This document shows, one piece after another, positions 1 through 5,965 of a stretch of DNA of 6,892 nucleotides. Made by a program: the position numbers and the translations under genes. The notes beneath the pieces are model-generated. The model was not told the origin of the DNA and searched no databases. It saw only the letters and a program-made list of their open reading frames with translations. Where the stretch lies: assembly GCA_040386295.1 (NCBI GenBank), contig JAZKFR010000086.1, positions 1-6,892 on the forward strand. The letters are read 5' to 3'. The number at the start of each line of letters is the position of its first letter. The first letter of the stretch is position 1. This stretch comes from JAZKFR01 sp040386295 (lineage in GTDB: Bacteria > Pseudomonadota > Gammaproteobacteria > Burkholderiales > Rhodocyclaceae).

Positions 1-1
1 C

Positions 2-244
2 ACGGGAGCTTGGCGTCTCGGCAGTGAGTGGCAATTATCGGGCGATCGTTTTAATGATGCTGCCAACAGCCAACGTTTGGGCGGCTATGGCTTGGTCAAC
101 CTGCTGGCTGATTACCGTCTGGAGAAAAACTGGAATCTCTTGCTACGTGCGAATAATGTCTTTGATAAGGCTTATCAGCTAGTGGACGGATACGGTACGG
201 GCGGCGCTAATTTCTTTGTCAGCCTGCGCTACGCTGAGAAATAA
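2..244 (+). CDS. btuB: TonB-dependent vitamin B12 receptor BtuB-like, C-terminal end (5' truncated by window)
   Basis: Only the last 80 codons are present; the reading frame enters at base 2 and ends with TAA at 242-244. The visible part reads as the final beta strands of an outer-membrane barrel: alternating hydrophobic and polar residues, the TonB-dependent receptor signature RANNVFDKAYQLVDGY, then a Gly-rich turn (GTGGANFF) and the last strand VSLRY. The N-F-D-K-x-Y pattern followed by GY and a Gly turn matches the BtuB branch, which imports cobalamin across the outer membrane with energy from TonB-ExbBD. The nearby cobT-cobS-cobC operon supports a corrinoid substrate, but that is inference. 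The protein ends in YAEK rather than the terminal Phe or Tyr usual for barrel proteins, so the last aromatic residue sits four from the end. The plug domain and TonB box lie outside the window. The family is clear; the exact substrate is less certain. Confidence 0.82.
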   Translation, partial: TGAWRLGSEWQLSGDRFNDAANSQRLGGYGLVNLLADYRLEKNWNLLLRANNVFDKAYQLVDGYGTGGANFFVSLRYAEK

Positions 245-247
245 AGG

Positions 248-276
248 AAACGGGGGGCTTGGCTCCCCGTTTTGTT
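248..276 (+). terminator. Intrinsic terminator after the btuB-like gene
   Basis: AAACGGGG (248-255) and CCCCGTTT (265-272) form a perfect 8-bp stem that can extend by one G-T and one G-C pair around a 5-nt loop. It is followed by TTGTT. It begins 3 nt after the btuB stop codon, which is ideal placement for a rho-independent terminator. Confidence 0.85.
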
Positions 277-684
277 AAGCACAGCTCAGTTGGCTGTGGA
301 GTTGGCTGAGTGGGCTGTGGCGAACAATGGCCTCTGCTCTAGCGATTGAAAATAAATCCAGGTCTTTTGTTCTTACTGGCCTAAGGTACGAGTTGGTGCC
401 TGACGAAATGAGGTACTTTGAACATCCTTTTGATCTCTGCTTCGATTAAAGCTTAGCTTGCTGCCTTACCAGTTTTGATGCTCGCCGTTCCTCAGGAATT
501 TACATTGCTCGGGGCTGATAAATTGGATAAGCTCGGGAGCCGTTTTTAAGCTTCTTTCTTTACAGTTGGGTACGTAGTTTTGCTGCTTTTTCTGCCGCTT
601 CTTTTGTTTTAGGTACGGCTATCCCAAATTTTCTGGCCGAGACCTAAACGTGCTGAGCGATTTTTTCCGTTTTTAATCCTGACC
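277..684. other. Long intergenic region, no convincing gene
   Basis: About 400 nt separate the btuB terminator from the yqjD-like gene. The left edge (283-321) carries short imperfect repeats built on TTGGCTG and GGCTGTGG. A 40-codon ORF (327-449, plus; starts MASALAIENK, ends FDLCFD) is open but has no Shine-Dalgarno sequence, and I do not recognise it. Around 569-652 the minus strand has an open stretch of 27 codons ending in KEAAEKAAKLRTQL with no start codon; this may be chance or an old remnant. The stretch 540-680 is rich in T runs. The promoter of the yqjD operon must lie here or upstream, but I see no hexamer pair good enough to call. Confidence 0.5.
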
Positions 685-696
685 GTGAGGCGCCTT

Positions 697-1017
697 ATGT
701 TTGATGTAACTGACCTATCTGCAATGAATAGACAAAAAGTACTCTCCACCTTGAAGAGCGTAGTGACCGATGCAGAAGAAATTCTGCGTGCTTCGGCTAA
801 TTTGGCCGGTGAAAAAGTGGTTGAACTACGTGAGCGCATGCAGGAAAGAGTGCGTGACGCCAAGCTGCGTATCGCCGACGTTGAAGCGCTTGTCGTCGAT
901 AAAACTAAAGCAGCGGCTCATGCCACCGATGACTTTGTCCGCGATAACCCCTGGCAGGCAGTAGGTGTTGCGGCTGGCGTCGGCTTGTTACTGGGTCTGA
1001 TCCTCGGTCGCCGTTAA
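697..1017 (+). CDS. yqjD: YqjD/ElaB-family DUF883 membrane protein
   Basis: The 106-residue product has the full DUF883 layout: a charged alpha-helical N-terminal region (about 10-80, rich in Glu, Lys, Arg and Ala), the hallmark DNPWQAVGVAAGVG (83-96), and one C-terminal hydrophobic helix ending in GRR at the C-terminus. E. coli YqjD and ElaB are tail-anchored inner-membrane proteins that bind ribosomes in stationary phase through the N-terminal part; a similar role here is inferred from family. I chose ATG 697 because GAGG (687-690) lies 6 nt upstream. A GTG at 685 would overlap that ribosome-binding site and add four residues. It is first in a four-gene operon, 12 nt ahead of the yqjE-like gene. 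Family assignment is very safe; distinguishing YqjD from ElaB rests on the neighbours. Confidence 0.92.
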   Translation: MFDVTDLSAMNRQKVLSTLKSVVTDAEEILRASANLAGEKVVELRERMQERVRDAKLRIADVEALVVDKTKAAAHATDDFVRDNPWQAVGVAAGVGLLLGLILGRR

Positions 1018-1029
1018 GCTGCCCCGCGT

Positions 1030-1488
1030 ATGAGTTTATTTCTGGGCGGTGGTTCCGGCGGTAGCGTGCTGATGACGGTCAAAAATTTGGCAGTGAGCTT
1101 GTTGAGCAGCGGGCGCACTCGCTTAGAGCTGCTTGGCAACGAAATTGAAGCGCAGAAATTACGTGCTATTCGTCTGTTACTGCTTGCCCAGGCCAGCGCG
1201 TTCTTTTTCGCTTTGAGCTTGTTATTGACGCTGGCTGTATTAGTGCTTTGCTTTTGGGAAAACCGAGCCTTGTTGCTCGGCATTGCCGCTGCGTTTTCCT
1301 TGATTTGCGCGTTCAGCCTGTACTGGGGTTTTAGGTGTTTGCTTAATAAACGCACAGCGTATGAGGGTTCCGAGGCTGATTTGCCTATGTTTGCGGCAAG
1401 TTTGGCTGCGCTGGAAGAAGATATCCGCCAGCTCAATGCTGCGGTTCGAGATGAACGTCATGAGTCGCAAGAAAAGAAACGCATTTGA
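1030..1488 (+). CDS. yqjE: YqjE-like phage-holin-superfamily membrane protein
   Basis: The 152-residue protein has a Gly-rich start, an amphipathic helix with the typical SSGRTRLELLGNEIE motif (26-40), two hydrophobic helices (about 48-75 and 80-104) and a charged C-terminal tail ending EKKRI. This is the pattern of the YqjE / DUF1469 group, annotated as a holin-like superfamily without proven lysis function. It follows yqjD by 12 nt and its last 29 nt overlap the next gene, as expected for a translationally coupled operon. No good Shine-Dalgarno precedes ATG 1030. ATG 1072 (MTVKNLAV) is a possible alternative start and would remove the Gly-rich leader while leaving the whole conserved domain. 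The function in E. coli is unknown; co-occurrence with YqjD suggests a shared membrane role. Confidence 0.88.
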   Translation: MSLFLGGGSGGSVLMTVKNLAVSLLSSGRTRLELLGNEIEAQKLRAIRLLLLAQASAFFFALSLLLTLAVLVLCFWENRALLLGIAAAFSLICAFSLYWGFRCLLNKRTAYEGSEADLPMFAASLAALEEDIRQLNAAVRDERHESQEKKRI

Positions 1489-1789
1489 ATTGGCCGTGCA
1501 GCGCGCTCAGCTGAGTGAGCGCATCGCGGCGCAACGTGCCACTTTGATAAGTGAATTGGCGCCTGTTATTTATCTCTTGCGAGCGAGCGATCATGCCTTA
1601 GTCGGGCTTAGGCAGTGCACCGATGCTCTGAAAAAGCACCCGAGTATTCCAGCCGCAGGGCTTGTCTTTTTGCTGTTTTGGCAAGCTCGTCGTTTGCGTA
1701 CGGTGCTGCGCTACGGTGGGTCGCTTTGGCGCGTTTATCGCCGTGCCTGCGCGCTCTGGTCGCGCCTCAAAAATCCGGGCTTGCGTTAA
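1460..1789 (+). CDS. yqjK: YqjK-like protein
   Basis: The 109-residue product is very basic. Its N-terminal helix has the spacing seen in YqjK-like proteins (RAQLSERIAAQRATL, 15-29), with two near-repeats of a Q/E-R-x-x-L pattern. A short hydrophobic helix (IPAAGLVFLLFW, 63-74) precedes an Arg-rich tail (RYGGSLWRVYRRACALW, 84-100). Sequence similarity alone is weak, as usual for this fast-changing family, but position is decisive: it lies directly after yqjE and starts within its last codons. I chose ATG 1460 (MSRKKR); an in-frame ATG at 1451 would add three residues and has GAG immediately adjacent, too close for a ribosome-binding site. Much earlier in-frame starts lie deep inside yqjE and are unlikely. 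Its stop TAA shares its last A with the ATG of the next gene (TAATG at 1787-1791). Biochemical function is unknown. Confidence 0.8.
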   Translation: MSRKKRNAFELAVQRAQLSERIAAQRATLISELAPVIYLLRASDHALVGLRQCTDALKKHPSIPAAGLVFLLFWQARRLRTVLRYGGSLWRVYRRACALWSRLKNPGLR

Positions 1790-2193
1790 TGAATGAGATG
1801 CTGACTAAAGCCGAAGTTCCGGTTGCTGCTCCGGTTTCTTTGCTCAGGCGCTTGCTCAACGCACAGAAGCGCTACACCCGTGATTTTGTCGCTGAGGTAG
1901 TTCAGGTCAAAGGCTTGATGCCACTCTTGATGAAGCGGCGTAACGGGGGCAAGTGGAGCGTCGAGGAAAAGCAAGAACTGCTGAGTCAGTTACGCTTGCT
2001 CTGGCATTTGTCACCGGTTTTGCTGTTTTTGCTACTGCCTGGGTCAGCGCTGTTGCTGCCGTTTTATGCTTGGTGGCTGGAGCGCCGTCGGCAAGGTCGT
2101 GCGCGGGCTCGATCCCTGCTAGACAAGGCTGCAGCCTTAGAAGAATCAGTTTGCGCAAGTGATACAGGCAAAGTCCCCCCGAATGTCGAATAG
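1789..2193 (+). CDS. Small membrane protein with LETM1-like segment
   Basis: The 134-residue product starts at ATG 1789 inside the yqjK stop (TAATG), a classic coupled junction. The same frame stays open upstream to 1615, but that part is the yqjK gene in another frame. The core is KWSVEEKQELLSQLRLL (55-71), then a hydrophobic segment LSPVLLFLLLPGSALLLPFY (74-93) and a very basic stretch WWLERRRQGRARAR (95-108). A charged helix ending in 'x-E-E-K/R', followed by a Leu-rich helix with LPGS/G and LLP, resembles the membrane-anchoring and ribosome-facing part of LETM1-family proteins, and bacterial proteins with a short LETM1-like domain exist. I read this as a short LETM1-like protein, from pattern only. 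It is last in the yqjDEK-type operon, which also encodes a putative ribosome-tethering protein. An unrelated one-helix membrane protein is the alternative. Confidence 0.7.
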   Translation: MNEMLTKAEVPVAAPVSLLRRLLNAQKRYTRDFVAEVVQVKGLMPLLMKRRNGGKWSVEEKQELLSQLRLLWHLSPVLLFLLLPGSALLLPFYAWWLERRRQGRARARSLLDKAAALEESVCASDTGKVPPNVE

Positions 2194-2205
2194 CGTTTGA
2201 GTTGC

Positions 2206-2251
2206 TTTTAATGCCACTCCAGCTGCATTAAAAAAAGCGACATTTTTTCGC
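2206..2251. terminator. Bidirectional terminator region between convergent operons
   Basis: Two hairpins sit between the convergent stop codons at 2193 and 2272. TTTTAATGC (2206-2214) and GCATTAAAA (2225-2233) form a perfect 9-bp stem with a 10-nt loop, 13 nt after the plus-strand operon. For the minus strand, GCGA/TCGC (2237-2240 with 2248-2251) forms a short stem followed directly by seven T residues (complement of 2230-2236), a plausible if weak rho-independent terminator for cobC. T runs at 2243-2248 and 2265-2271 may help termination in the plus direction. Confidence 0.6.
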
Positions 2252-2269
2252 CCGAATCCGTCTAATTTT

Positions 2270-2959
2270 TTAACGATTTAGGTAGTGCAGCACAGCGCTT
2301 AGCTCGTTTGTCTGATCTCCATCGCCCTTCTGCTCTTGCTTTGCTCCGCAAGCTTCTTGTTTTTCTCCAAAACGGGTTTCCACCCTACGTAGTTCGAGCA
2401 AAGAGACGCCGCCAAAGGTGAGCTCTAATTGACTCCATTCGGCTACTGGCAAATTTAAGTAATGCCCGAGCAAAGTACGAATTACGCCGCCGTGGCTTAC
2501 CAGAACGATGTTTTCCTGGGGTTTATTTTTTGCTGCGGTAGTCGGTGAGAGGGCAGAAAGTGGGGCGAGTGTGGTGAGTGCGGCCAGTGCGGCCAGTGCG
2601 CGTGCCTTTAATGTAGCGCTTGATTCACCGCGCGGTGGCGTGAAATGCACGATGTCTGCCGCCCAGGCGTCGAGTTGCTCGCGGGGAATGTCGTTCCAAG
2701 CCTTACCCTCCCAATCACCAAAACTCATTTCCATTAAACGTGCGTCTAACTCGGGCGCTGGGTGCAAAGCTTGAGCCAAGGCATGGGCGCGGCGTAGCGG
2801 GCTGCTCATTAGCCTTGCTGCATCTGGCCAGAGGTTTAGTCGGCGTAGGCGCTGTGCGCAGGCAGCACATTCCTGTGCACTCACGTCTAGATCCAACTGG
2901 CCGTAGCAAATTCCTTCTGCGTTTTGTGGGCGCGGATGACGAATTAGGAAAATTTGCAT
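2270..2959 (-). CDS. cobC: Alpha-ribazole phosphatase (histidine phosphatase family), CobC
   Basis: A 229-residue member of the phosphoglycerate-mutase-like histidine phosphatases. It removes the 5'-phosphate from alpha-ribazole-5'-phosphate, or from adenosylcobalamin phosphate after CobS, in nucleotide-loop assembly. Visible catalytic residues: the RH motif Arg7-His8 (LIRHPRP; the RHP variant is common in CobC proteins), Arg56 in SSPLRR, Glu77 in MEMSFGDWEG, and His156 in VLVSHGG. CYGQLDLD (18-25) is also typical of CobC. Two parts look expanded: an Ala/Leu/Thr-rich insertion at about 119-150, encoded partly by a 9-nt repeat, and a charged tail after about 195. Its start overlaps the end of cobS by 16 nt, so it is the last gene of cobT-cobS-cobC and probably translationally coupled. 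The assignment is firm because fold signature and operon agree. Confidence 0.93.
   Translation of the reverse strand: MQIFLIRHPRPQNAEGICYGQLDLDVSAQECAACAQRLRRLNLWPDAARLMSSPLRRAHALAQALHPAPELDARLMEMSFGDWEGKAWNDIPREQLDAWAADIVHFTPPRGESSATLKARALAALAALTTLAPLSALSPTTAAKNKPQENIVLVSHGGVIRTLLGHYLNLPVAEWSQLELTFGGVSLLELRRVETRFGEKQEACGAKQEQKGDGDQTNELSAVLHYLNR
2577..2600. repeat. 9-bp tandem repeat inside cobC
   Basis: AGTGCGGCC occurs twice in a row (2577-2585 and 2586-2594), followed by a partial third copy AGTGCG (2595-2600). On the coding (minus) strand this encodes the ALAALAAL run of the CobC insertion. Because the unit is three codons, changes in copy number keep the frame. Confidence 0.8.
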
Positions 2960-3762
2960 AGAAGTCCGCAGTAAAAAGCGACTTCAGAGAGTTGTTGCGT
3001 GGCGCCTAGGCAATCGCCGGTATAGCCCCCGATTTGTCGTTTGAACAGGCGTGTTAACCAGAGCGTGGCGAGCAGCGCAAACAAGCAGGCGAGCAGGGCG
3101 CTGCGCGTCGGTAAAAGGAGTAGGGCGGGCACAGTGCTGAGCCCGGCAAAAAACCACTCGCCGAAGCTAATACGCGTCGCCAATGGCTTAGCAGTACCTG
3201 TTTCGCGCACGTAATCGAGATGGCGCAAAACGCTGGCAGCGCAAAAGCGTGAGCAGGCATGCGCGGCAATCAAGGCAGCAGGCAGGGTGCTCCACCCACT
3301 GAATATGCTGAATAAGTTGCCCGCTTCAGGAGGGAATGACCTACCTGGCTCGGCGAGGGCAACTAAGGCGGAAAATTTGGCGAGTAGGAGCATCACTAAA
3401 GCAATCGCACCAAAACTGCCGATGCGCGAGTCTTTCATGATGTTGAGAATCTGTGCTTTATCCCAGCCACCGCCAAAGCCATCGACCATGTCACTCCAGC
3501 CGTCCTCGTGGAAGGCGCCGGTGCAGTAGAGCGTGCTGGCCATGGCGATTAAGACGGCTAAACTCGTTGGCCAGATTAGGCTAGCCAGACTAAAACTCAG
3601 TGCCGCAACGGCGCCGACAATGAGCCCGACAGCGGGGAAATAACGGGTGGCGCGGTTGAGCGCTAAGGGGCTGTGGCCGACCCAAGCAGGTACCGGAAAA
3701 CGTGTAAAAAAGCGCAGCGCACCAAAAAAATACTCTGCCTCGCGGCGTAGGCGTGGGGGCAT
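2944..3762 (-). CDS. cobS: Adenosylcobinamide-GDP ribazoletransferase (cobalamin synthase) CobS
   Basis: The 272-residue polytopic membrane protein performs the joining step: adenosylcobinamide-GDP plus alpha-ribazole (or its phosphate) gives adenosylcobalamin (or its phosphate) plus GMP. Family signatures are intact: the N-terminal RFFTRFPVP, the metal/nucleotide motif GAFHEDGWSDMVDGFGGG (82-99), MKDSRIGSFG (109-118), and GGYTGDCLGATQQLSE near the C-terminus. Several hydrophobic helices lie between them. I chose ATG 3762 (MPPRLRRE); TTG at 3768 would add two residues, and neither start has a good Shine-Dalgarno sequence. It follows the cobT stop by 21 nt and overlaps cobC by 16 nt, so expression probably depends on read-through and coupling within the operon. 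Length is normal for the family. Confidence 0.96.
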   Translation of the reverse strand: MPPRLRREAEYFFGALRFFTRFPVPAWVGHSPLALNRATRYFPAVGLIVGAVAALSFSLASLIWPTSLAVLIAMASTLYCTGAFHEDGWSDMVDGFGGGWDKAQILNIMKDSRIGSFGAIALVMLLLAKFSALVALAEPGRSFPPEAGNLFSIFSGWSTLPAALIAAHACSRFCAASVLRHLDYVRETGTAKPLATRISFGEWFFAGLSTVPALLLLPTRSALLACLFALLATLWLTRLFKRQIGGYTGDCLGATQQLSEVAFYCGLLCKFS

Positions 3763-3783
3763 TATCAAGCGATCGAGGGGCGG

Positions 3784-4899
3784 TTAAGCAAGCTGGCTTT
3801 TGCCGCTGACCTCTGCCTCGTCGAAGCTAGCCATCTCGTTTAAGAACGCCGCTGCGGCGCGTACCAATGGCCAAGCGAGCGCGACACCGCTGCCTTCGCC
3901 AAGACGTAGGTCTATGTCTAGCAGCGCGTTAACCTGTAGATATTTGAGTTGTGTTTGATGCCCTGGTTCGGCGGAGCGGTGGCAGAACACGCAATAATCA
4001 AGAATCTCCGGCGCAAGCCGTGCAGCGAGCAGAAGCGCCGCTCCGACAATAAAACCATCAATCAAAATCAGCAGCCCGTGCTTGGCCGCAGACAGCATCG
4101 CCCCCGTCATCATGGCAATTTCAAAACCGCCAAACTCGGCAAGCGTGGTCAGCGGTGTGGTTGTGCTGAGTGTCACTGGGTCTATCGGCAGAGCTGCACG
4201 GCGTATCGCTTGCGCTAACAAGCTACGTTTGCGCGTTAGACCGTCGTCGTCAAGACCAGAGCCACGACCGATGCATTCGTCCAGCGGTGTACCCGTGAGC
4301 ACATGCGTCAGTAATGCCGCAGAGGCCGTGTTGCCGATCCCCATTTCGCCAAAACCAATGACCTTGCAGCCTTGGGTCGCCAATTTTCGAGCAATGCTGG
4401 CACCTTTGTCTAAAGCCATGGCGCATTGATGGTTGCTCATCGCGGGCTCAAATAGGTAATTACGTGTACCGAAGGCGATTTTGGCGTCGATAAACTGCGG
4501 CATGTTTGCCTCGCCCGTTTTTTCCGATGCGTGCGCTAACTCTTTAAAATCATGGGCAACGCCCGCGTCGACAATAGATAGCGGCAGGCCATTTTGGCGA
4601 GAGAAAATATTGATCGCGGCGCCACCTGAGAGAAAGTTATTCACCATTTGCCATGTCACTTCTTGCGGGTAAGCTGAGATCCCACTTTTGGCGGCGCCGT
4701 GATCACCGGCAAAAATCAGCAGATGAGCCTGTTCAAGCTTGGGGCTAAGCGATTGCTGCACGCGTCCGATTTGTAAGGCCAGCTGTTCAAGCCGACCCAG
4801 CGCACCTTGTGGCTTGGTTTTCTGGTCGATTTTATGTTGCAGCGCCCGATCGATTGTGCGATCCAGTGTAGGTACAGCAAAAGAGGTATCAGCCGTCAT
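3784..4899 (-). CDS. cobT: Nicotinate-nucleotide--dimethylbenzimidazole phosphoribosyltransferase CobT
   Basis: The 371-residue cytoplasmic enzyme transfers the phosphoribosyl group of nicotinate mononucleotide to 5,6-dimethylbenzimidazole, giving alpha-ribazole-5'-phosphate and nicotinate. Family hallmarks are present in order: KTKPQGALGRLE (27-38), IFAGDHGAAKSGISAYPQEV (62-81), NNFLSGGAAIN (86-96), GFGEMGIGNTASAALL, and the C-terminal RLGEGSGVALA, in which Glu335 corresponds to the catalytic base (Glu317 of Salmonella CobT, from established knowledge). Length is slightly above the usual 350 or so. ATG 4899 has AGGAG on the minus strand (4912-4908) 8 nt away, the best ribosome-binding site in the cob operon. 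It is the first gene of cobT-cobS-cobC. cobU/cobP, often adjacent, is not in this window. Confidence 0.97.
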   Translation of the reverse strand: MTADTSFAVPTLDRTIDRALQHKIDQKTKPQGALGRLEQLALQIGRVQQSLSPKLEQAHLLIFAGDHGAAKSGISAYPQEVTWQMVNNFLSGGAAINIFSRQNGLPLSIVDAGVAHDFKELAHASEKTGEANMPQFIDAKIAFGTRNYLFEPAMSNHQCAMALDKGASIARKLATQGCKVIGFGEMGIGNTASAALLTHVLTGTPLDECIGRGSGLDDDGLTRKRSLLAQAIRRAALPIDPVTLSTTTPLTTLAEFGGFEIAMMTGAMLSAAKHGLLILIDGFIVGAALLLAARLAPEILDYCVFCHRSAEPGHQTQLKYLQVNALLDIDLRLGEGSGVALAWPLVRAAAAFLNEMASFDEAEVSGKSQLA

Positions 4900-4951
4900 G
4901 GTCGTGGCTCCTGAAAAGCGCTTACAAGCTAAATTATGAGACGAAGCGGCG

Positions 4952-4957
4952 ATTATA
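4952..4957 (-). promoter_or_regulatory. Probable -10 box of the cobT-cobS-cobC operon
   Basis: The minus strand carries a perfect TATAAT (4957 to 4952) in the context CGGCTATAATCGCC, 52 nt before the cobT start. The -35 region is poor (CTCTTT/TCTTTT at 16-17 nt spacing), so the promoter may be weak or activator-dependent. A start near 4945 would give a leader of about 45 nt, too short for a cobalamin riboswitch. Confidence 0.5.
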
Positions 4958-5183
4958 GCCGTGCCTATTTCTGAAAAGAGGGCGCTCGCTGAGTTTTAAG
5001 TAGCGTACGCACGGCATTAGAGAAGGAAGGAAGAAGCTTGATAAATCTGCTTTTAGATCGCGGCGAAAAATACGTTAACACGCTAAAGCAGGGCTTGGCT
5101 GTGGCGCATTATGAGCCAGCGTCCTCGGTGGGTCGCGGCAGCGGGTAAGGCGCAGGGGGCCTCTGCTGTAAAAATCTAATTAA
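4958..5183. other. Intergenic region between the cob promoter and the accessory block
   Basis: No open frame here looks like a gene on either strand, and no tRNA or B12-box was seen. There is a purine-rich run (5021-5037), and a short stem TGGCT/AGCCA (5097-5101 with 5114-5118). The stretch 5120-5170 is GC-rich and unlike its surroundings. This is where conserved core genes give way to accessory genes, so a past insertion or deletion endpoint probably lies within it; the missing N-terminal half of the DUF4160 remnant would be consistent with that. Confidence 0.45.
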
Positions 5184-5363
5184 GGCCTCCCCGAGCACGA
5201 AGCCCTGATTACCCTAGAGGGAAAGGTTTACTCGGGATCGTTACCGAGTCGCGCACTGTCTTTGGTGCGCGAATGGCTGGTCTTGCGCCGCGATGACATT
5301 GCCGACGATTGGGAACTGGCTATGGCAAGGAAACCCCTAAAACCGATTGAACCTTTGGAGTAA
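5184..5363 (+). pseudogene. 5'-truncated DUF4160 remnant
   Basis: After an in-frame TAA at 5181-5183 the frame reads 59 residues to TAA 5361-5363. The readable part EHEALITLEGKVYSGSLPSR, then LVREWLVLRRDDIADDWELA and a KPIEPL ending, matches the C-terminal half of DUF4160 proteins. The expected N-terminal half, with a start followed by a DH-x-PPHFHA motif, is missing, and no other frame upstream supplies it. The first possible starts (TTG 5262, GTG 5265) would leave only half of this fragment. It ends 5 nt before a DUF2442 gene, the usual partner of DUF4160, and its last codons contain that gene's ribosome-binding site. I read it as a decayed partner gene kept at its 3' end. Function of the family is unknown; it is often listed among toxin-antitoxin-like pairs. 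Confidence 0.75.
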
Positions 5364-5368
5364 CGAGC

Positions 5369-5629
5369 ATGATTCTGCATACGACCGAAGTAATCCCCTT
5401 GCCCGAATACCGCCTGTTTCTACGCTTTAACAACGGAGAGGAAGGCGAGGTCGACTTATCGAATGAACTAGACGGCGAAGTGTTTGCAGCACTACGCGAC
5501 CCAGCGCAATTTGCAACGGCGACGCAGCACCCGGTGATGAGAACCGTTGTATGGGCAAATGGCGCAGACCTCGCGCCGGAATTTTTGCTTGAGCTGCTGC
5601 ACGAGCAGGCCTGCTCTGTGGCTCGGTAA
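5369..5629 (+). CDS. DUF2442 domain-containing protein
   Basis: The 86-residue product has the short DUF2442 pattern: an N-terminal strand pair (EVIPLPEYRLFLRFNNGEEG, 7-26), the conserved VDLS turn (28-31), the FAALRDPAQF segment (39-48), and the VVWANGADLAPEFLLE motif (60-75). Start ATG 5369 is supported by GGAG at 5357-5360, 8 nt upstream and inside the end of the DUF4160 remnant. DUF2442 proteins are typically the second gene of a DUF4160-DUF2442 pair, sometimes proposed as a toxin-antitoxin-like unit, though the biochemical role is not established. Here the gene itself appears intact while its partner is truncated. higB begins 46 nt downstream. A perfect 14-bp palindrome (GAGCAGGCCTGCTC, 5603-5616) falls in its last codons. 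Confidence 0.88.
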   Translation: MILHTTEVIPLPEYRLFLRFNNGEEGEVDLSNELDGEVFAALRDPAQFATATQHPVMRTVVWANGADLAPEFLLELLHEQACSVAR

Positions 5630-5640
5630 CAGTCAGCATC

Positions 5641-5668
5641 TTGTCATTCGTAACGCTACGCTATACAT
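5641..5668 (+). promoter_or_regulatory. Possible higBA promoter
   Basis: TTGTCA (5641-5646) and TATACA or ATACAT (5662-5668) lie 15-16 nt apart just upstream of higB. Spacing is slightly short. In higBA systems HigA normally represses this promoter, but I see no clear palindromic operator here. Confidence 0.35.
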
Positions 5669-5675
5669 TTGAGCT

Positions 5676-5954
5676 ATGATAAAAAGTTTCCAGCATAAAG
5701 GGTTACAAGCTTTTTTCGAGACAGGTAGCCAGGCAGGCATTCAGCCGCACCAGGCACCCAAGCTACAACGCCAACTAGCACGCCTAGATGTAGCAAAAAG
5801 CTCGGCAGACATGAACCTCCCCGGTTGGCGCTTACATGGCCTTGCCGGTGGCCTGGTAGGACATTACTCAGTCACAGTGAATGGCAACTGGCGCATGACC
5901 TTCACCTTTGAAGATGGAGACGCCGTGCTGGTCGACTATCAGGACTATCACTGA
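5676..5954 (+). CDS. higB: HigB-type toxin (RelE superfamily mRNA interferase)
   Basis: The 92-residue protein matches HigB along its whole length: MIKSFQHKGLQAFFETGSQAGIQ, the ARLDVAKSSADMNLPGWRLH region, SVTVNGNWRMTF (65-76) and the C-terminal VDYQDYH. HigB toxins cut mRNA on translating ribosomes. The C-terminal Asp90-Tyr91-His92 and Arg73 correspond in position to residues known to matter in Proteus HigB, which has the same length, so the toxin looks functional. Toxin-first gene order is typical for higBA. Only GAG (5671-5673) is available as a weak ribosome-binding site, close to the start, which fits low toxin translation. higA starts 11 nt after its stop. Confidence 0.95.
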   Translation: MIKSFQHKGLQAFFETGSQAGIQPHQAPKLQRQLARLDVAKSSADMNLPGWRLHGLAGGLVGHYSVTVNGNWRMTFTFEDGDAVLVDYQDYH

Positions 5955-5965
5955 AAGGAATTGAA

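Noticed and set aside
609..863. 84-codon minus-strand ORF opposite the start of yqjD
   Set aside because: It is low-complexity and Ser/Arg-rich, and overlaps a DUF883 gene with clear signatures.
4082..4429. 115-codon plus-strand ORF within cobT
   Set aside because: It lies antisense to strongly conserved CobT motifs and resembles no protein I know.
4958..5183. Cobalamin riboswitch upstream of cobT on the minus strand
   Set aside because: No B12-box-like GCCACTG element or the usual GGTG/AATCC core could be found, and the likely -10 box lies downstream of this stretch.
5603..5616. Perfect 14-bp palindrome GAGCAGGCCTGCTC as an operator or recombination site
   Set aside because: A palindrome of this length is expected about once by chance in a window of this size, and it lies in coding sequence of the DUF2442 gene.
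5630..5675. Integron attC site between DUF2442 and higB
   Set aside because: The gap is short and no paired RYYYAAC/GTTRRRY core sites with an inverted-repeat structure were visible.
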